Positions 16,325 through 30,587 of a stretch of DNA of 64,000 nucleotides are shown piece after piece. Origin of the DNA: Flavobacterium sufflavum. Lineage in GTDB: Bacteria; Bacteroidota; Bacteroidia; Flavobacteriales; Flavobacteriaceae. Position numbers and translations under genes: made by a program. The stretch is from assembly GCF_004016525.1 (NCBI RefSeq), contig NZ_SACJ01000001.1, forward strand, positions 496,001 through 560,000, in the 5' to 3' direction. Numbering within the stretch: position 1 is the first letter of the stretch; every line of letters starts with the position of its first letter. The notes beneath the pieces are model-generated. The model was not told where the DNA came from, searched no databases, and saw nothing but the letters and a program-made list of their open reading frames with translations.

Positions 16325-18793
16325 TTATTTAATAAATACGTTTATAGTACGGCTCATAGAATCCCCATCGGCATCTTTAACCGAGATTACAAAAGAAGCA
16401 AATCCTTTTTGACCTGCTGTAAACTGGATTTCTTTTCCTTTCAAAACTGCATTTCCATTGTTTATTTCCGAAAAAGTATACACTGGTTTTTTCTCATAAC
16501 CTTTGAAAAAATCAACTGCATTAAGCACTACTTTTTCACCTGAATTTACAAAATAATGAGGTTGTGCCATCCAATTTAAATAATCTTCTAATTGTGTAAA
16601 TCCACTTCCTGTACCTGCATTTGCATCAGCAAAATCTCCTGAAGCCGAATTTACGTTCAACCCTTTTGATTCTTCCCACCAGTTTGGCAATCCATCCTTA
16701 TCGGTATCCCAATTAGCATTACGGTTTTCATTAGGATAATTCTCCCAACTTCCGGCATCGTCCTGATGATCAATCATTCCGCCTAAACCACTTTTACTTC
16801 CTTTATAAGTATAGGTCCCTTTAAGTGTTTCCTGAATAATTCTTTGATCATGGGTATCAAATACCGGTTGATTAGCACCAACATCTGACAATACATTTTT
16901 ATAAGCAGCTTCCGCCGATTGTGTATTTACATACGATTCGAAAAATGGTTTATCTACATACGTTTCATAAGTAGCTTTATCTCCATTTGAATAACTCACC
17001 GTTCTTCCTTTCTCCTGATTTTTTACATTGAAATACCCCGGCATTACATTCCCATCAAAATAATATTGCTGTTTTCCTTTTCCAACACCTTCATGTTGTG
17101 CATTTAATGCAAAAAAGAAATTAGTCGAAGCTCCCGGTTTGTAATAATTATTGACAAAATTTACCTGATTAGCCCCACCGTCAGTAGCACGATGTCCCCA
17201 GTTGTAAACTACATTGTTACGAATATCAACTTTTCCTCCATAAAAACCATCGCCATTTAATCCGCCACCAATACTCCAGTTACGACCATAATTATGCGCT
17301 AATAAATTATGATGAAAACTACCTACATCACCACCAATAGTAGCTGCATAGCCATGCATTTTTCCTGCTCCGTATTTATCATGACCTGCAACATTTAAAG
17401 CCTCGGCAATTAAAGTACGTTGCAAACTGATGTTATGTGCTCCTCTTGAACTAAAAGATTCGTCAATAGTCCAACTAATCGAACAGTGATCAATAATACT
17501 ATGATTGGCACCTGTTAATCCCATTCCGTCATAAGTAGTTCCGCCACCAATTCTAACTCTCAAAAATCGAATAATCCCATCATTTCCGGTTAACCCAATA
17601 GGTGCTCTACTAATCATGATTCCTTTTCCGGGAGCTGTTTGCCCGGCAATAGTTACAAATGGCTGACTTACCACCAAACGTGATTTTAACTGAATATTTC
17701 CTGAAACATTAAAAACAATGGTTTTTGGTCCTACTTCCTGCTCAACAGCATCACGCAAGCTTCCCGGTCCGCTATCATTTAAGTTGGTTACAGCAATCAC
17801 TTTTCCACCTCTTCCTCCAATAGCAAAACGTCCATAACCTTCAGCACCCGGAAAAGCAATTTGGGCTGGTTTAAAAAACCAAACTTTTCCTTTAGTCACT
17901 TCCTTATTGGCATCGATTTCATCCACTCTCCAGTAATAACTTTTCAAATTATTAAGAACTGTATTATCAACAGTCGCTTCATTCTTTGTCAAATTGCCTT
18001 TGAATTCAGGCGAATTATGATTGGCTTCAGCCACTTTTTGTTCATTTTCCCCAAAATAAAAATCGTGGGAAACAGTTCCTTCAGGCGAATTCCATCCTAA
18101 TTTAAAATCATTCCCTAATATCACATGTCCGTCATTATTAGCTGGTACTGGTGTATTGGCTTGCTTTTTTAGGTTTGGCAAATCCAATTCGAAACCATTA
18201 AGAACCACTTTTTGAATTTTCCCGGTTGCTTTTGCATCAGTTTCGAAACGGATAACAACATCTTTTCCGGTTTCAGCATTAAAATTAATATAAGAAGTAG
18301 CAGCCTGAATGGTAGCAGTTGCTCTATTAGTAGGCTGAATAGTTTGTGAAAAAACACCATTCACAGAAATCGAAACAGGGGCGTAATTAGCCAATTCAGG
18401 ACTATCAAAAGTATTACTAAAAACCAACAGACTATGACGCCCTTTGGACAACCCACTGATTACCATTTCAACATTTTTATCAGCAACAATTCCATCACTT
18501 ACCAAACGGGCGTAAAATGGCGCCTGCATTCCTGTTTTGTACCAGCTCGAATTAATCGCTCCTTTCAAAGTCACTTTTAGATCTCCAAAAGTTTTATCAA
18601 ATTGAGTTCCTTCGCTTATAGGCCACGAAATATAATTAGGATCATTTACTTCTAAAGTTCTGCGTTGTGCCAAATCAAAATCGACTTTTACCGATTTACT
18701 AACCGGAATTACACTCTGAGTTTGCGCGCTACCACTCAATGTAAACGTTATCATTGCTCCTGCGCAAAAAGCAATATTTTTCACTATACTCAT
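16325..18793 (-). CDS. Multidomain pectate lyase (PL1) with N-terminal beta domains
   Basis: 822 residues with a signal peptide (ending about GSAQT). The N-terminal part has a sandwich domain (about 30-205, possibly carbohydrate-binding) and a fibronectin III-like segment (about 215-310, DFYFGENEQ, YYWRVDEID). The PL1 beta-helix (about 312-660) shows IAFPGAEGYGRFAIGGRGG, FVTIAGQTAPGKG, IDHCSISWTIDES and ATDGGANQVNFVNNYYKPG. A calcium loop (DTDKDGLPNWWEE) and a final Ig-like domain with DADGD follow. It is much longer than a plain PL1 (about 400-570) and more divergent from the other two here, so it may attack a different pectin region. The start lies 8 bp below the stop of the DUF5703 gene. 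An operator-like 14-mer occurs inside its signal-peptide codons. Confidence 0.87.
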   Translation of the reverse strand: MSIVKNIAFCAGAMITFTLSGSAQTQSVIPVSKSVKVDFDLAQRRTLEVNDPNYISWPISEGTQFDKTFGDLKVTLKGAINSSWYKTGMQAPFYARLVSDGIVADKNVEMVISGLSKGRHSLLVFSNTFDSPELANYAPVSISVNGVFSQTIQPTNRATATIQAATSYINFNAETGKDVVIRFETDAKATGKIQKVVLNGFELDLPNLKKQANTPVPANNDGHVILGNDFKLGWNSPEGTVSHDFYFGENEQKVAEANHNSPEFKGNLTKNEATVDNTVLNNLKSYYWRVDEIDANKEVTKGKVWFFKPAQIAFPGAEGYGRFAIGGRGGKVIAVTNLNDSGPGSLRDAVEQEVGPKTIVFNVSGNIQLKSRLVVSQPFVTIAGQTAPGKGIMISRAPIGLTGNDGIIRFLRVRIGGGTTYDGMGLTGANHSIIDHCSISWTIDESFSSRGAHNISLQRTLIAEALNVAGHDKYGAGKMHGYAATIGGDVGSFHHNLLAHNYGRNWSIGGGLNGDGFYGGKVDIRNNVVYNWGHRATDGGANQVNFVNNYYKPGASTNFFFALNAQHEGVGKGKQQYYFDGNVMPGYFNVKNQEKGRTVSYSNGDKATYETYVDKPFFESYVNTQSAEAAYKNVLSDVGANQPVFDTHDQRIIQETLKGTYTYKGSKSGLGGMIDHQDDAGSWENYPNENRNANWDTDKDGLPNWWEESKGLNVNSASGDFADANAGTGSGFTQLEDYLNWMAQPHYFVNSGEKVVLNAVDFFKGYEKKPVYTFSEINNGNAVLKGKEIQFTAGQKGFASFVISVKDADGDSMSRTINVFIK
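18740..18753. promoter_or_regulatory. Intragenic operator-like site
   Basis: TGTAAACGTTATCA lies 40 bp inside the PL1 coding sequence. With flanks it shares 18 identical bases (AATGTAAACGTTATCATT) with the site at 40108-40125. It may be a roadblock operator or coincidence; it is not in a promoter position. Confidence 0.35.
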
Positions 18794-18800
18794 TGTTTTT

Positions 18801-21134
18801 TTATTTTAAATTTGATTTTTCCGTTAGACTTTTTCCTAACAGATTTATGATATCTTTCTCTCTCTCTTTTGGAAAAACCTTAAGAAAAGTTACTTTGCCT
18901 TTATCCATTTTTACTTCAACAGTTGTATTTTTTGGTGCGTGCAATTTAAAATGCACATCCCAGTCTGCCGGCCAGGCAGGAAAAATATAAATTTTATCTC
19001 CATTGCTTTGCAACAACATCTCCTGCATCCCAATCATTCCTGAACCTCCCCAATTGTGATCCGGCACCCAGTCGTAGCCCGGTCCCCAAAAAGCAGGAAA
19101 TCTTCGGTCGGAATTAGCCATTTTTAACAAATTATATTTCGCTGCTTCCTCAGTCAAACCAAGTCTTGCCGCAAAAATATTATCCTGTTTCCAACCAACA
19201 TGACTTCTAAACTTCAATGCATCCGTATCGTATTTCCAGGTATTCAGAGCGGTTTGCAAATCACTCTTCCCAAGACCCTGAATTCCCCATGGAAAAACAG
19301 AATACAACTGTGGCACTTCCGTATTATTGATTCTTTCCCAACTTTTGGCCGGAGCCAATGTTTTATGTCCGTCAAACTCCCTGAAATTCAAAGGTGGAAT
19401 TCGGGTTTGAAAAGCTTTCAAATACTCTAAATCTTCCTTAGACAATTCTTTTTCAGAAAATTGTAATAACCTTTCAGTAATAACCTGCAAAGCCGAAATC
19501 GTACTGTTCGAATTATACGCCATCTTATAGGTTTCAGCTCCTGAACCCGGATACAAAATCAATTTTCCATTTCCGTCCAAGGCTTTTCTTCCTCTTTGTT
19601 TTGCCAAATACTGATAATGTTCATCAAAAAATCGAAGACAACTGATGATAAACGGATTGTATTTCTGAATATCTTCATTTGCATATTCTTTTTGCTGCAA
19701 CATCATTTGACAAAACTCAAAAACCGTATCCCATTCGTATTCTAACCAGGCATTATATTCCATTCCCGGATCATAATCTTCAGGACGTTTCCAATCATAC
19801 TCGGCAGGATTTGGCAATCCAAAATTTTCCAATTGCTCTGTAAAAGCTGCTCCTTTATGCTTCCAATAGACTTCACTACGCAATTCGGCATTTTTTTGCA
19901 AACCCAGATAGTAATCCAATTGGGATTTCATCATATCAAAATCGCCGCTTTTTGTCATCGGAAAATAAACCAATCGCTGGTTTTGTGCCGTCATGGTTCC
20001 TCCACCCCAATTCCTGAAATCAGGAGTAAAATTCAATTCCTTATTGGTATGCACTGGATCCACCGTAAAAAGTCCGCCGTTAAATTTAGTTGGATATTTT
20101 CCATACGCATTACATCCCAGCATATAACGAAACAATTGATAATTTTGACCGATTTGGTAAACCGAATCGTTTGTTGTTTTTCCTTTTTGAGTAAAAACGA
20201 AACTGCGATTCCAAAAATCATGCCACCAATTGATTGTTTTTTGCTCAGCCTTATTATTTTTTATTTTTTTATAGCTTGAAATCTGACTTTTCAACTCCTT
20301 CGTCCATAAACTCGCATCCATCGATTGATTTGTATGCAACTGGATTTGGAATTGCTGTTTTTTGGCTGCTTTTATACTCAAAAGTCGGTAGCCCTTGAAA
20401 TCCGTATCCTGATAAATGCCGTTATAAGTCCCATCGGCTTTCAAATTACTTCCAAAAAGCTGCCCGCCAAAAGTAAGATTCGCAATAGGATTCATCATTT
20501 GGTCTTTTACCGATTCCATTTTTTGTTGCTTTACAGCCACATCAAAAACGGTATTTGCCCTGTTTCTATGATAAAACTGCACTGCGTTTCCTTCAAAAGA
20601 AATCGAATCTTTATAAGTGATAATATCGCCTTGCGGAGCCCATTTGTACGAATTGGCATTATTGGCCTTTCCTTTAGAATCCCTGTTTTTGTAACGCCAA
20701 CTTTCATAAGCCACTTTCATTTCAGTTGGATTTTTGCTAACCACATCAACATGAATCACAGGATTAAAAACATCCACCCATAATTTTACTGAAGTTCCGT
20801 TTTGCGAAACCACAATAAAACCGTCTTTCAAGCTCAATTCCTGCTTAAAACCTTCATTATCCTTAAAAGGATTAGGGCTCAAACTCACTTTTATTCTTCC
20901 TAATTTCAATAAAGTATTGTGCTCATCAAATGTCCCCGATTTAGAAATATAAGCATACAAATCGCCTTTTTCTACCCACACATTCAAACCAATATCACCA
21001 CCACCCAACGGCATCGATTCAGACGAATTATTGCTTTGGGTTTTCCAAACCTGATTGTAATTTTCAAGCGTGGAAATTTGCGCCTTGGCACAAAGCGTTA
21101 TGAATAGAAATGATATGAGGATTAATTTTTTCAA
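18801..21134 (-). CDS. DUF5703 family, GH95-like putative glycoside hydrolase
   Basis: 777 residues with a signal peptide (about 1-18, cleavage near CAKAQ). The N-terminal beta-sandwich begins NQVWKTQSNNSSESMPLGGGDIGLNVW, reminiscent of the GH95 opening (EALPIGNG). An (alpha/alpha)6 barrel follows (about 320-690), with GGLFTVDPV, NYQLFRYMLGC, VYWKHKGAAFTEQ and FWGPGYDWVPDHNWGG. The family corresponds to DUF5703, to which I can attach no established activity. The 7-bp gap to the PL1 gene downstream and the 103-bp repeat-containing gap to the esterase upstream keep it within the pectin operon. A role in removing a capping sugar from a pectic side chain is inference from fold and context. Confidence 0.72.
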   Translation of the reverse strand: MKKLILISFLFITLCAKAQISTLENYNQVWKTQSNNSSESMPLGGGDIGLNVWVEKGDLYAYISKSGTFDEHNTLLKLGRIKVSLSPNPFKDNEGFKQELSLKDGFIVVSQNGTSVKLWVDVFNPVIHVDVVSKNPTEMKVAYESWRYKNRDSKGKANNANSYKWAPQGDIITYKDSISFEGNAVQFYHRNRANTVFDVAVKQQKMESVKDQMMNPIANLTFGGQLFGSNLKADGTYNGIYQDTDFKGYRLLSIKAAKKQQFQIQLHTNQSMDASLWTKELKSQISSYKKIKNNKAEQKTINWWHDFWNRSFVFTQKGKTTNDSVYQIGQNYQLFRYMLGCNAYGKYPTKFNGGLFTVDPVHTNKELNFTPDFRNWGGGTMTAQNQRLVYFPMTKSGDFDMMKSQLDYYLGLQKNAELRSEVYWKHKGAAFTEQLENFGLPNPAEYDWKRPEDYDPGMEYNAWLEYEWDTVFEFCQMMLQQKEYANEDIQKYNPFIISCLRFFDEHYQYLAKQRGRKALDGNGKLILYPGSGAETYKMAYNSNSTISALQVITERLLQFSEKELSKEDLEYLKAFQTRIPPLNFREFDGHKTLAPAKSWERINNTEVPQLYSVFPWGIQGLGKSDLQTALNTWKYDTDALKFRSHVGWKQDNIFAARLGLTEEAAKYNLLKMANSDRRFPAFWGPGYDWVPDHNWGGSGMIGMQEMLLQSNGDKIYIFPAWPADWDVHFKLHAPKNTTVEVKMDKGKVTFLKVFPKEREKDIINLLGKSLTEKSNLK

Positions 21135-21158
21135 ATTTGATTTATTTACAATCTGCCT

Positions 21159-21190
21159 AATCTGCGTGCCAATTTATTTTCACGCAGATT
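21159..21190. repeat. AATCTGCGTG/CACGCAGATT inverted repeat
   Basis: 10-bp perfect inverted repeat with a 12-nt spacer, followed by further degenerate GCAGATT copies up to about 21208. The motif family recurs at 30598-30715. It lies between the esterase stop (21238) and the DUF5703 start (21134). Confidence 0.6.
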
Positions 21191-21237
21191 CAGCAGATTT
21201 GAGCAGATACTTAATTTTATAATCTTGTTTTAAAACA

Positions 21238-22662
21238 CTACCAATTATCAGTTCTAAACGATGAAACCGGCAAACCACCCGTACTAAAAATTTGTGCCTC
21301 GGTATAATCTTTAAACAAATAACGAACAGCAACTGGTTTCGACACTTTATCAGAAGTCAACACAACCGACTTTCTTCTTACTTCGGCCTTTGCGGAATAA
21401 AACACTTTATCTTCGGCTGCAATTTCAAATCCGGTTACTTCTTTTCCATTCGATGTGATACCATTTGGTGCTTTATCAAATGAAACAGTAACCGCATTAT
21501 CTTTGATTTCCATTGCTTTAAATTCAGGGCTTTCAAACTCAAAACCTGTAATACCATAAGTTTTGTTCAAAGCCAAATAAGCCAATCTACTTCCTCCAGC
21601 TTCTTTGTGAACAGGATGAATATTATTTTCTTCACCAATATCCATCAACACTGCCATTCCTGAATTTGGAATTTCCGTTGAAGCTTTCAATTGGGCCTCT
21701 CTCAAATAAGCCGAATTGTATTCTTCTTTATTGTCTTTTGGATGAAACTGTGCATAATTAAACGGAGCTATTTGCGCATAATAAAACGGAAAATCGCCTT
21801 GTTGCCAAAGTCCTCTCCAGCTGCTCACCATCTTTTTCATCAAATCTTTGTACTGTGCTGCACGCTCATAATTCGATTCTCCTTGATACCAAATACAACC
21901 TTTAATTGCGTATCCAATTACCGGCGAAAGCATGCCATTAAACAAAGTCGTCGGCACACGATTTGGGTCTTTAGCTAATTCTTCTTTTGTGGTTGGAATT
22001 TTAACGTTTGCAAAATCTTTCAACATTTCCTGATTCATCCAGGCTTCCATGCTTGAACCACCATAAGAAACCAGAATCATCCCCACAGGAACATCTAAAA
22101 CTTCCTGTAAAAGCGAACCAAAATACCAGGCCGTAGCACTAAAATTACCTGTAGTTTGAGGACCGGCTGTATACCATTGTCCTTCAAAATCTTCATTTGG
22201 AGTCAAAACTGTAGCTCTTGGAATGGTAATAAAACGGATTTTATTATTTTTCGAATGAACCACCGCTTCGTTTCCTTTCAATACAGGTTGTCCCGGAAAT
22301 CCTTTCAACGGCATTTCCATATTAGATTGACCGGAACACAACCAAACTTCTCCAATTAAGATGTTTTTAATTGATTTTTTTTCTGTACCATCCAAAACTG
22401 AAATTTCATAAGGTCCACCTGCTGCAGGAGTTTGCAAAGCTATTTTCCATTTTCCTGATTTATCGGCTTTCACTTCATAGGTTTTAGAATCCCACGAAGT
22501 TTGGACTTTTATCGTTTGATTTTTATCTGCCCAGCCCCAAATTGGCGCATTACTTTGCTGTTGTAGCATCATATTGTCCGAAAACAAAGCGGGTAATTTA
22601 ATCTTTGCATTGATTTGGGAAATTCCTAAAATCAAAAAAAGCGTAATAATTGAATTCTTCAT
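21238..22662 (-). CDS. SASA-type carbohydrate O-acetylesterase
   Basis: 474 residues, signal peptide about 1-19 (SQINAK). SGNH-hydrolase features of the sialate O-acetylesterase-like family are clear: the nucleophile motif CSGQSNM (Ser113), SYGGSSMEAW (about 199-208, oxyanion region), CIWYQGESN (about 256-264) and DIGEENNIHPVHK (about 341-353) supplying the catalytic histidine. A small beta domain (about 30-95) precedes the catalytic part. In pectin loci such enzymes remove acetyl groups from galacturonic acid or rhamnose and so expose the chain to lyases and rhamnosidases; sialic acid is unlikely to be the substrate here. It begins 5 bp after the stop of the GH106 gene, indicating tight co-transcription. 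Confidence 0.85.
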   Translation of the reverse strand: MKNSIITLFLILGISQINAKIKLPALFSDNMMLQQQSNAPIWGWADKNQTIKVQTSWDSKTYEVKADKSGKWKIALQTPAAGGPYEISVLDGTEKKSIKNILIGEVWLCSGQSNMEMPLKGFPGQPVLKGNEAVVHSKNNKIRFITIPRATVLTPNEDFEGQWYTAGPQTTGNFSATAWYFGSLLQEVLDVPVGMILVSYGGSSMEAWMNQEMLKDFANVKIPTTKEELAKDPNRVPTTLFNGMLSPVIGYAIKGCIWYQGESNYERAAQYKDLMKKMVSSWRGLWQQGDFPFYYAQIAPFNYAQFHPKDNKEEYNSAYLREAQLKASTEIPNSGMAVLMDIGEENNIHPVHKEAGGSRLAYLALNKTYGITGFEFESPEFKAMEIKDNAVTVSFDKAPNGITSNGKEVTGFEIAAEDKVFYSAKAEVRRKSVVLTSDKVSKPVAVRYLFKDYTEAQIFSTGGLPVSSFRTDNW

Positions 22663-22667
22663 TTTTT

Positions 22668-25600
22668 TTATTTTTCTAAAGTTACCGGTCCTAACAAACC
22701 TGCTTTCAATAAATCTTCACTCTCCACTAATCGATAAGAAGCAGTTGTCCAGGTTAATCGCTCTTTTTCTGGTAATTTTTGATCACCAATCAAACGATTA
22801 GCCCAGGTATTCGTCACTTTAATTATTATTTTATTTTTACCTTTTTGCAATGCTTTCGAAATATCGGTACGATAAGGGAAAGTCCAAATCGTTCCACAAT
22901 CTATCCCGTTAACAGTCACTTCTGCAAGATTGGCAATCGAACCTAAATCTAAATAAACCGGAGTTTTTGTATCCTGACTCCAGATAAACTCCTTGCTGTA
23001 CACCGCAGTTCCCGAATAATATTTGATACTTTGATTGTCAGATGTACTCCAATCAAAAAGTTTGTTGATTTTCAATTCTTTTTCAGGTCCTTTGAAACTA
23101 GCATCAAATTGCAAATTCCAATTTTCATCTAATGTTTGAACCGTTTTGAATTCATCCCAATTAGCTCCTTTATCAGAATTACTTTCCTTAGTTTCATTTT
23201 TAAAAATCACAAAACAAGATTCATTTTTATCCAATTGTAACTCAATAACAGTTCGTCCATTTTCGACTTTCCATTGTTTTAAAGCAATGGTTTTGTCCGT
23301 CACCGGATTGTACAATTCGGGTGTTTTACCGCTTTGACGGAAAGACAGCTTAATTATTCTCTTTTCTTCAATCTGATTCGAAAGAAAATAAACATCTTCC
23401 GTTTCCGATTTGCGGTGTGTCCAGGCAATCGAACTTCTGTCATTGTTTTTAGCATCCGAAAATAAAACATCTGCCTCGATTCCGATTTTTGCAAAATCAG
23501 TATCTAAAAATGGAAGCACAATAACTGTTCCTTTCCCGAGCTTCCAGAAAACCGAACCCTGCTCATTTTTAGTAGCATCTTTTCCTTTCGTCCACAATTC
23601 GTCAACAACAGTCTGCCATTTTTTAGCTTCCAAATCCGATTGAAAACTTGGTGCATCAAGCGGTTTTTCATTAATAAAAATTGTAGCACCTTCTTTTACT
23701 AATTGCAGCATTTTTTCGGCTACAGCCAAAGAAACAACCTTATTCGGCGCCATATTTCGACTTCCCGGAAACAATAAAGCAGCATATTCAATACCACCGC
23801 CAAAAGATACTTTTCCATTTTCTACTTTAGCGCGATTTATCAAAACATCAGCATTGAAAGAATCGTATTGATAGCCATTCATCGGGTTTACCCATTGCGA
23901 CAAATCGGTATTGTTTTTAGAATAAGTAACTTCTTTAGGCATTTTGGTTGCCGGTTGCCCTTCATTTTCCAATCGTATTTTTTCACTCGCCACTCTTTCT
24001 TCTCCAAAAACATTCGGAACAAAAGGAAACAAACGATCAGGAACAAGTGAGCGTGATGGCAAATCTTCGCCAATAAAAACCGCTAAATCCACAACTGGTT
24101 TTCCTTTTTGCAATTGCAATTGTACTCGCTGGCAATAATCAAACCAGGCTTTTCCGGGTTTCCACCAAGTTTGGTCTCTTTGAAAAAAAGTTCCAATATC
24201 GTCCAAAGTCATCCCTGGCGTTCTGTCTGTCCACGGATTATGAACAAAAACGTGGTAGAAAAAACGGTTGATTCCGAGTGCATAATTTCTATCAGCCAGC
24301 GTTTTTAAATTCCCCGGATGCTCGTCCCAATCCATTCGTAAGGCTGTAAAAGCTTCGGCCTGAATAATGTCTTTTCCATAAATATGCCCACCCGAAATAG
24401 CATCCAGCATATCGAAAGGTTTGTCGTGCGTAGGGCTTTTTAACCAAAATTCCCCACTTGGATAATCCACATATTTAAAATGCAACAAAGCATCACTCAT
24501 CATTGTTGGCGCCACATTCTCGGAACTGAATTTTACATTCGCTTTTTTAGCAATATCAGCCACAGTTCCATAAAAATTATCGGCAATTAATTCAGCTATG
24601 GTTTTTCGAACATCATATAAAACTTTTTCTGTAGTAGCAGCACTTTCGATAGGAATCCCCGCCATTACCGGCAAATAATCCACTATGTCATAACCGCGAC
24701 GTTTTTGAAACTCAACCTGAAAAACAGAAGACCAATTCTGGCTGCCGCATTCCCAGCTATCCAAATGTAAAATTTTCAATACTCTCGAAGTCAATTCAGG
24801 TCCAGCAGTACGGATGGCTTCGCCAAACCAATGATCCAATTGAAAACGAATCAGCTCAGGATTGAATTTATCCACTTCCAAACCTTTTCCTGCTCCACCG
24901 GTAGCGTTTTCATGCCCTGTAGAAGTATGTCCCATGCGGATAATTTTCCATTTCCCTTTTGGTGCTTTCCAACTTAAATTGCCATCAGCATCAACAAATT
25001 TGGAAATATTGATGATCAAAGATTTTTGAAACGAATCGGAATTTGGAATTTGCTCCGCAGTTGTCGTTGGACTCAAACGCCATACTGCTCCTGATTTTCC
25101 TTCGTAATTATCGATTAAAGATTGATTCGAAAGTGTAATTTTACTCACTTTCAAATTGTTCTGTCTCCATTTTGCAAGATCCAAATCTTCCGCTCCAGGT
25201 TCTGTTCCGCTAACATCATATACAAATCGAAAATATTTAGCCGTTACGGGTTTAATAGTATGGGTATGCTGTGCATCCATGTCTTGCCAACCGTGACGTG
25301 GAGCTATCATTCTTTCATGGAATTTAAAATAAACACCGTCATCACTCACTTCCACAATTAAGCGTTGTGCCTGAAAATCCCTGCCTTTAGTTTCAATTAC
25401 GATTGATTTACAAGTAAATGATTTCTCAAACTCATATTGAATCCAGCCTTTTTCACCCAATCTGAAATTATCGTCTTTCTTAGCATCAGCCAAAAAAGAA
25501 GCATCGCTATTGTTAGAAGTAGTAACTTTAGGCAATAATCCTTGCGAACTGATTGTATTTTCTTTTATCGGAATGGCAAAAGTGGCAATGTCTTTATAAT

Positions 25601-26090
25601 AGTCTTTATAATGTTCGGGAACTGCTAATTTAGTCGTCAATTTTTTTCCTCCAAGCATCTCAGTTGTTGACCAAACTACTTTTTGCATCGACATTTCGGG
25701 TGTAATCCAAGGCCCTCCTGCAACGGCAAAACCATCGGCAGCGTGAAAAGCCAATTTTAGCCCCAAACGATCTGCTTCGGCGAAAGCCCAATGCACCATA
25801 TCCCAAAATTCAGGACTCAATTGCAAAACTGGCGGATTCATCAATGGAGGATTTGCCGGACCTTTTATCGTCATTAAATAAGCACCTGCAATTCCGGCTT
25901 GTTTCATAGCTTCTAAGTCGGCTGTGATGCCAGCTTTAGAATACGCCGATTTCATCCAATACCAATACACCCAAGGTTTTGAGGATTCAATTGTAGGCTG
26001 AAATGAGGTATTTTCTTTTTTATAGGTTTCCTGTGCGGAAACTATTCCTGCAAGAAGTAGAATAAAAAAGAGGTGTTTTTTTTGAAACAT
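22668..26090 (-). CDS. GH106 alpha-L-rhamnosidase
   Basis: About 1140 residues from the chosen ATG at 26090, which directly precedes a good signal peptide (MFQKKHLFFILLL, cleavage near VSAQ). A longer reading from an upstream TTG at 26126 would start inside a hairpin repeat and is rejected. Family signatures: PWVYWYWMKSAYSKAGI, DLEAMKQAGIAGAYLM, LAFHAADGFAVAGGPW, LHLDSWECGSQNW and DRNYALGINRFFYHVFVHNPW. A galactose-binding-like beta-sandwich lies in the first half (about 210-320) and another at the C-terminus (about 1020-1130). GH106 enzymes release alpha-L-rhamnose from rhamnogalacturonans (for example BT0986). The glutamates in SWECGSQNW and the SSENVAPT region are candidates for catalytic or calcium-binding residues; assignment is uncertain. 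Confidence 0.9.
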   Translation of the reverse strand: MFQKKHLFFILLLAGIVSAQETYKKENTSFQPTIESSKPWVYWYWMKSAYSKAGITADLEAMKQAGIAGAYLMTIKGPANPPLMNPPVLQLSPEFWDMVHWAFAEADRLGLKLAFHAADGFAVAGGPWITPEMSMQKVVWSTTEMLGGKKLTTKLAVPEHYKDYYKDIATFAIPIKENTISSQGLLPKVTTSNNSDASFLADAKKDDNFRLGEKGWIQYEFEKSFTCKSIVIETKGRDFQAQRLIVEVSDDGVYFKFHERMIAPRHGWQDMDAQHTHTIKPVTAKYFRFVYDVSGTEPGAEDLDLAKWRQNNLKVSKITLSNQSLIDNYEGKSGAVWRLSPTTTAEQIPNSDSFQKSLIINISKFVDADGNLSWKAPKGKWKIIRMGHTSTGHENATGGAGKGLEVDKFNPELIRFQLDHWFGEAIRTAGPELTSRVLKILHLDSWECGSQNWSSVFQVEFQKRRGYDIVDYLPVMAGIPIESAATTEKVLYDVRKTIAELIADNFYGTVADIAKKANVKFSSENVAPTMMSDALLHFKYVDYPSGEFWLKSPTHDKPFDMLDAISGGHIYGKDIIQAEAFTALRMDWDEHPGNLKTLADRNYALGINRFFYHVFVHNPWTDRTPGMTLDDIGTFFQRDQTWWKPGKAWFDYCQRVQLQLQKGKPVVDLAVFIGEDLPSRSLVPDRLFPFVPNVFGEERVASEKIRLENEGQPATKMPKEVTYSKNNTDLSQWVNPMNGYQYDSFNADVLINRAKVENGKVSFGGGIEYAALLFPGSRNMAPNKVVSLAVAEKMLQLVKEGATIFINEKPLDAPSFQSDLEAKKWQTVVDELWTKGKDATKNEQGSVFWKLGKGTVIVLPFLDTDFAKIGIEADVLFSDAKNNDRSSIAWTHRKSETEDVYFLSNQIEEKRIIKLSFRQSGKTPELYNPVTDKTIALKQWKVENGRTVIELQLDKNESCFVIFKNETKESNSDKGANWDEFKTVQTLDENWNLQFDASFKGPEKELKINKLFDWSTSDNQSIKYYSGTAVYSKEFIWSQDTKTPVYLDLGSIANLAEVTVNGIDCGTIWTFPYRTDISKALQKGKNKIIIKVTNTWANRLIGDQKLPEKERLTWTTASYRLVESEDLLKAGLLGPVTLEK

Positions 26091-26108
26091 TGTTGTTGCT
26101 TTTTCTTT

Positions 26109-26141
26109 AAACCCGACAGGTTTCAAAAACCTGTCGGGTTT
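26109..26141. repeat. Dispersed palindromic element (AAACCCGACAGGTTT hairpin), copy 1
   Basis: Perfect 15-bp stem with a 3-nt loop, between the GH2 stop (26149) and the GH106 start. A near-identical copy with one arm mismatch is at 43480-43512 in an unrelated context. The minus strand has no T-run after it here, so it is not a canonical terminator for the GH2 gene. Confidence 0.75.
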
Positions 26142-26148
26142 AATTAAT

Positions 26149-30557
<4,409 letters not shown>

Positions 30558-30587
30558 TTTCTAATTTTAATTATAATCGTTCAATGG

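Noticed and set aside
19833..20783. Two open frames of about 150 codons on the plus strand inside the DUF5703 gene
   Set aside because: They lie antisense to a well-supported CDS, have low-complexity histidine/isoleucine/phenylalanine-rich translations typical of antisense shadows, and have no start signals.
26088..26126. Upstream TTG start for the GH106 gene
   Set aside because: It would begin inside the dispersed hairpin and place 12 charged residues before a good signal peptide; the ATG at 26090 is preferred.
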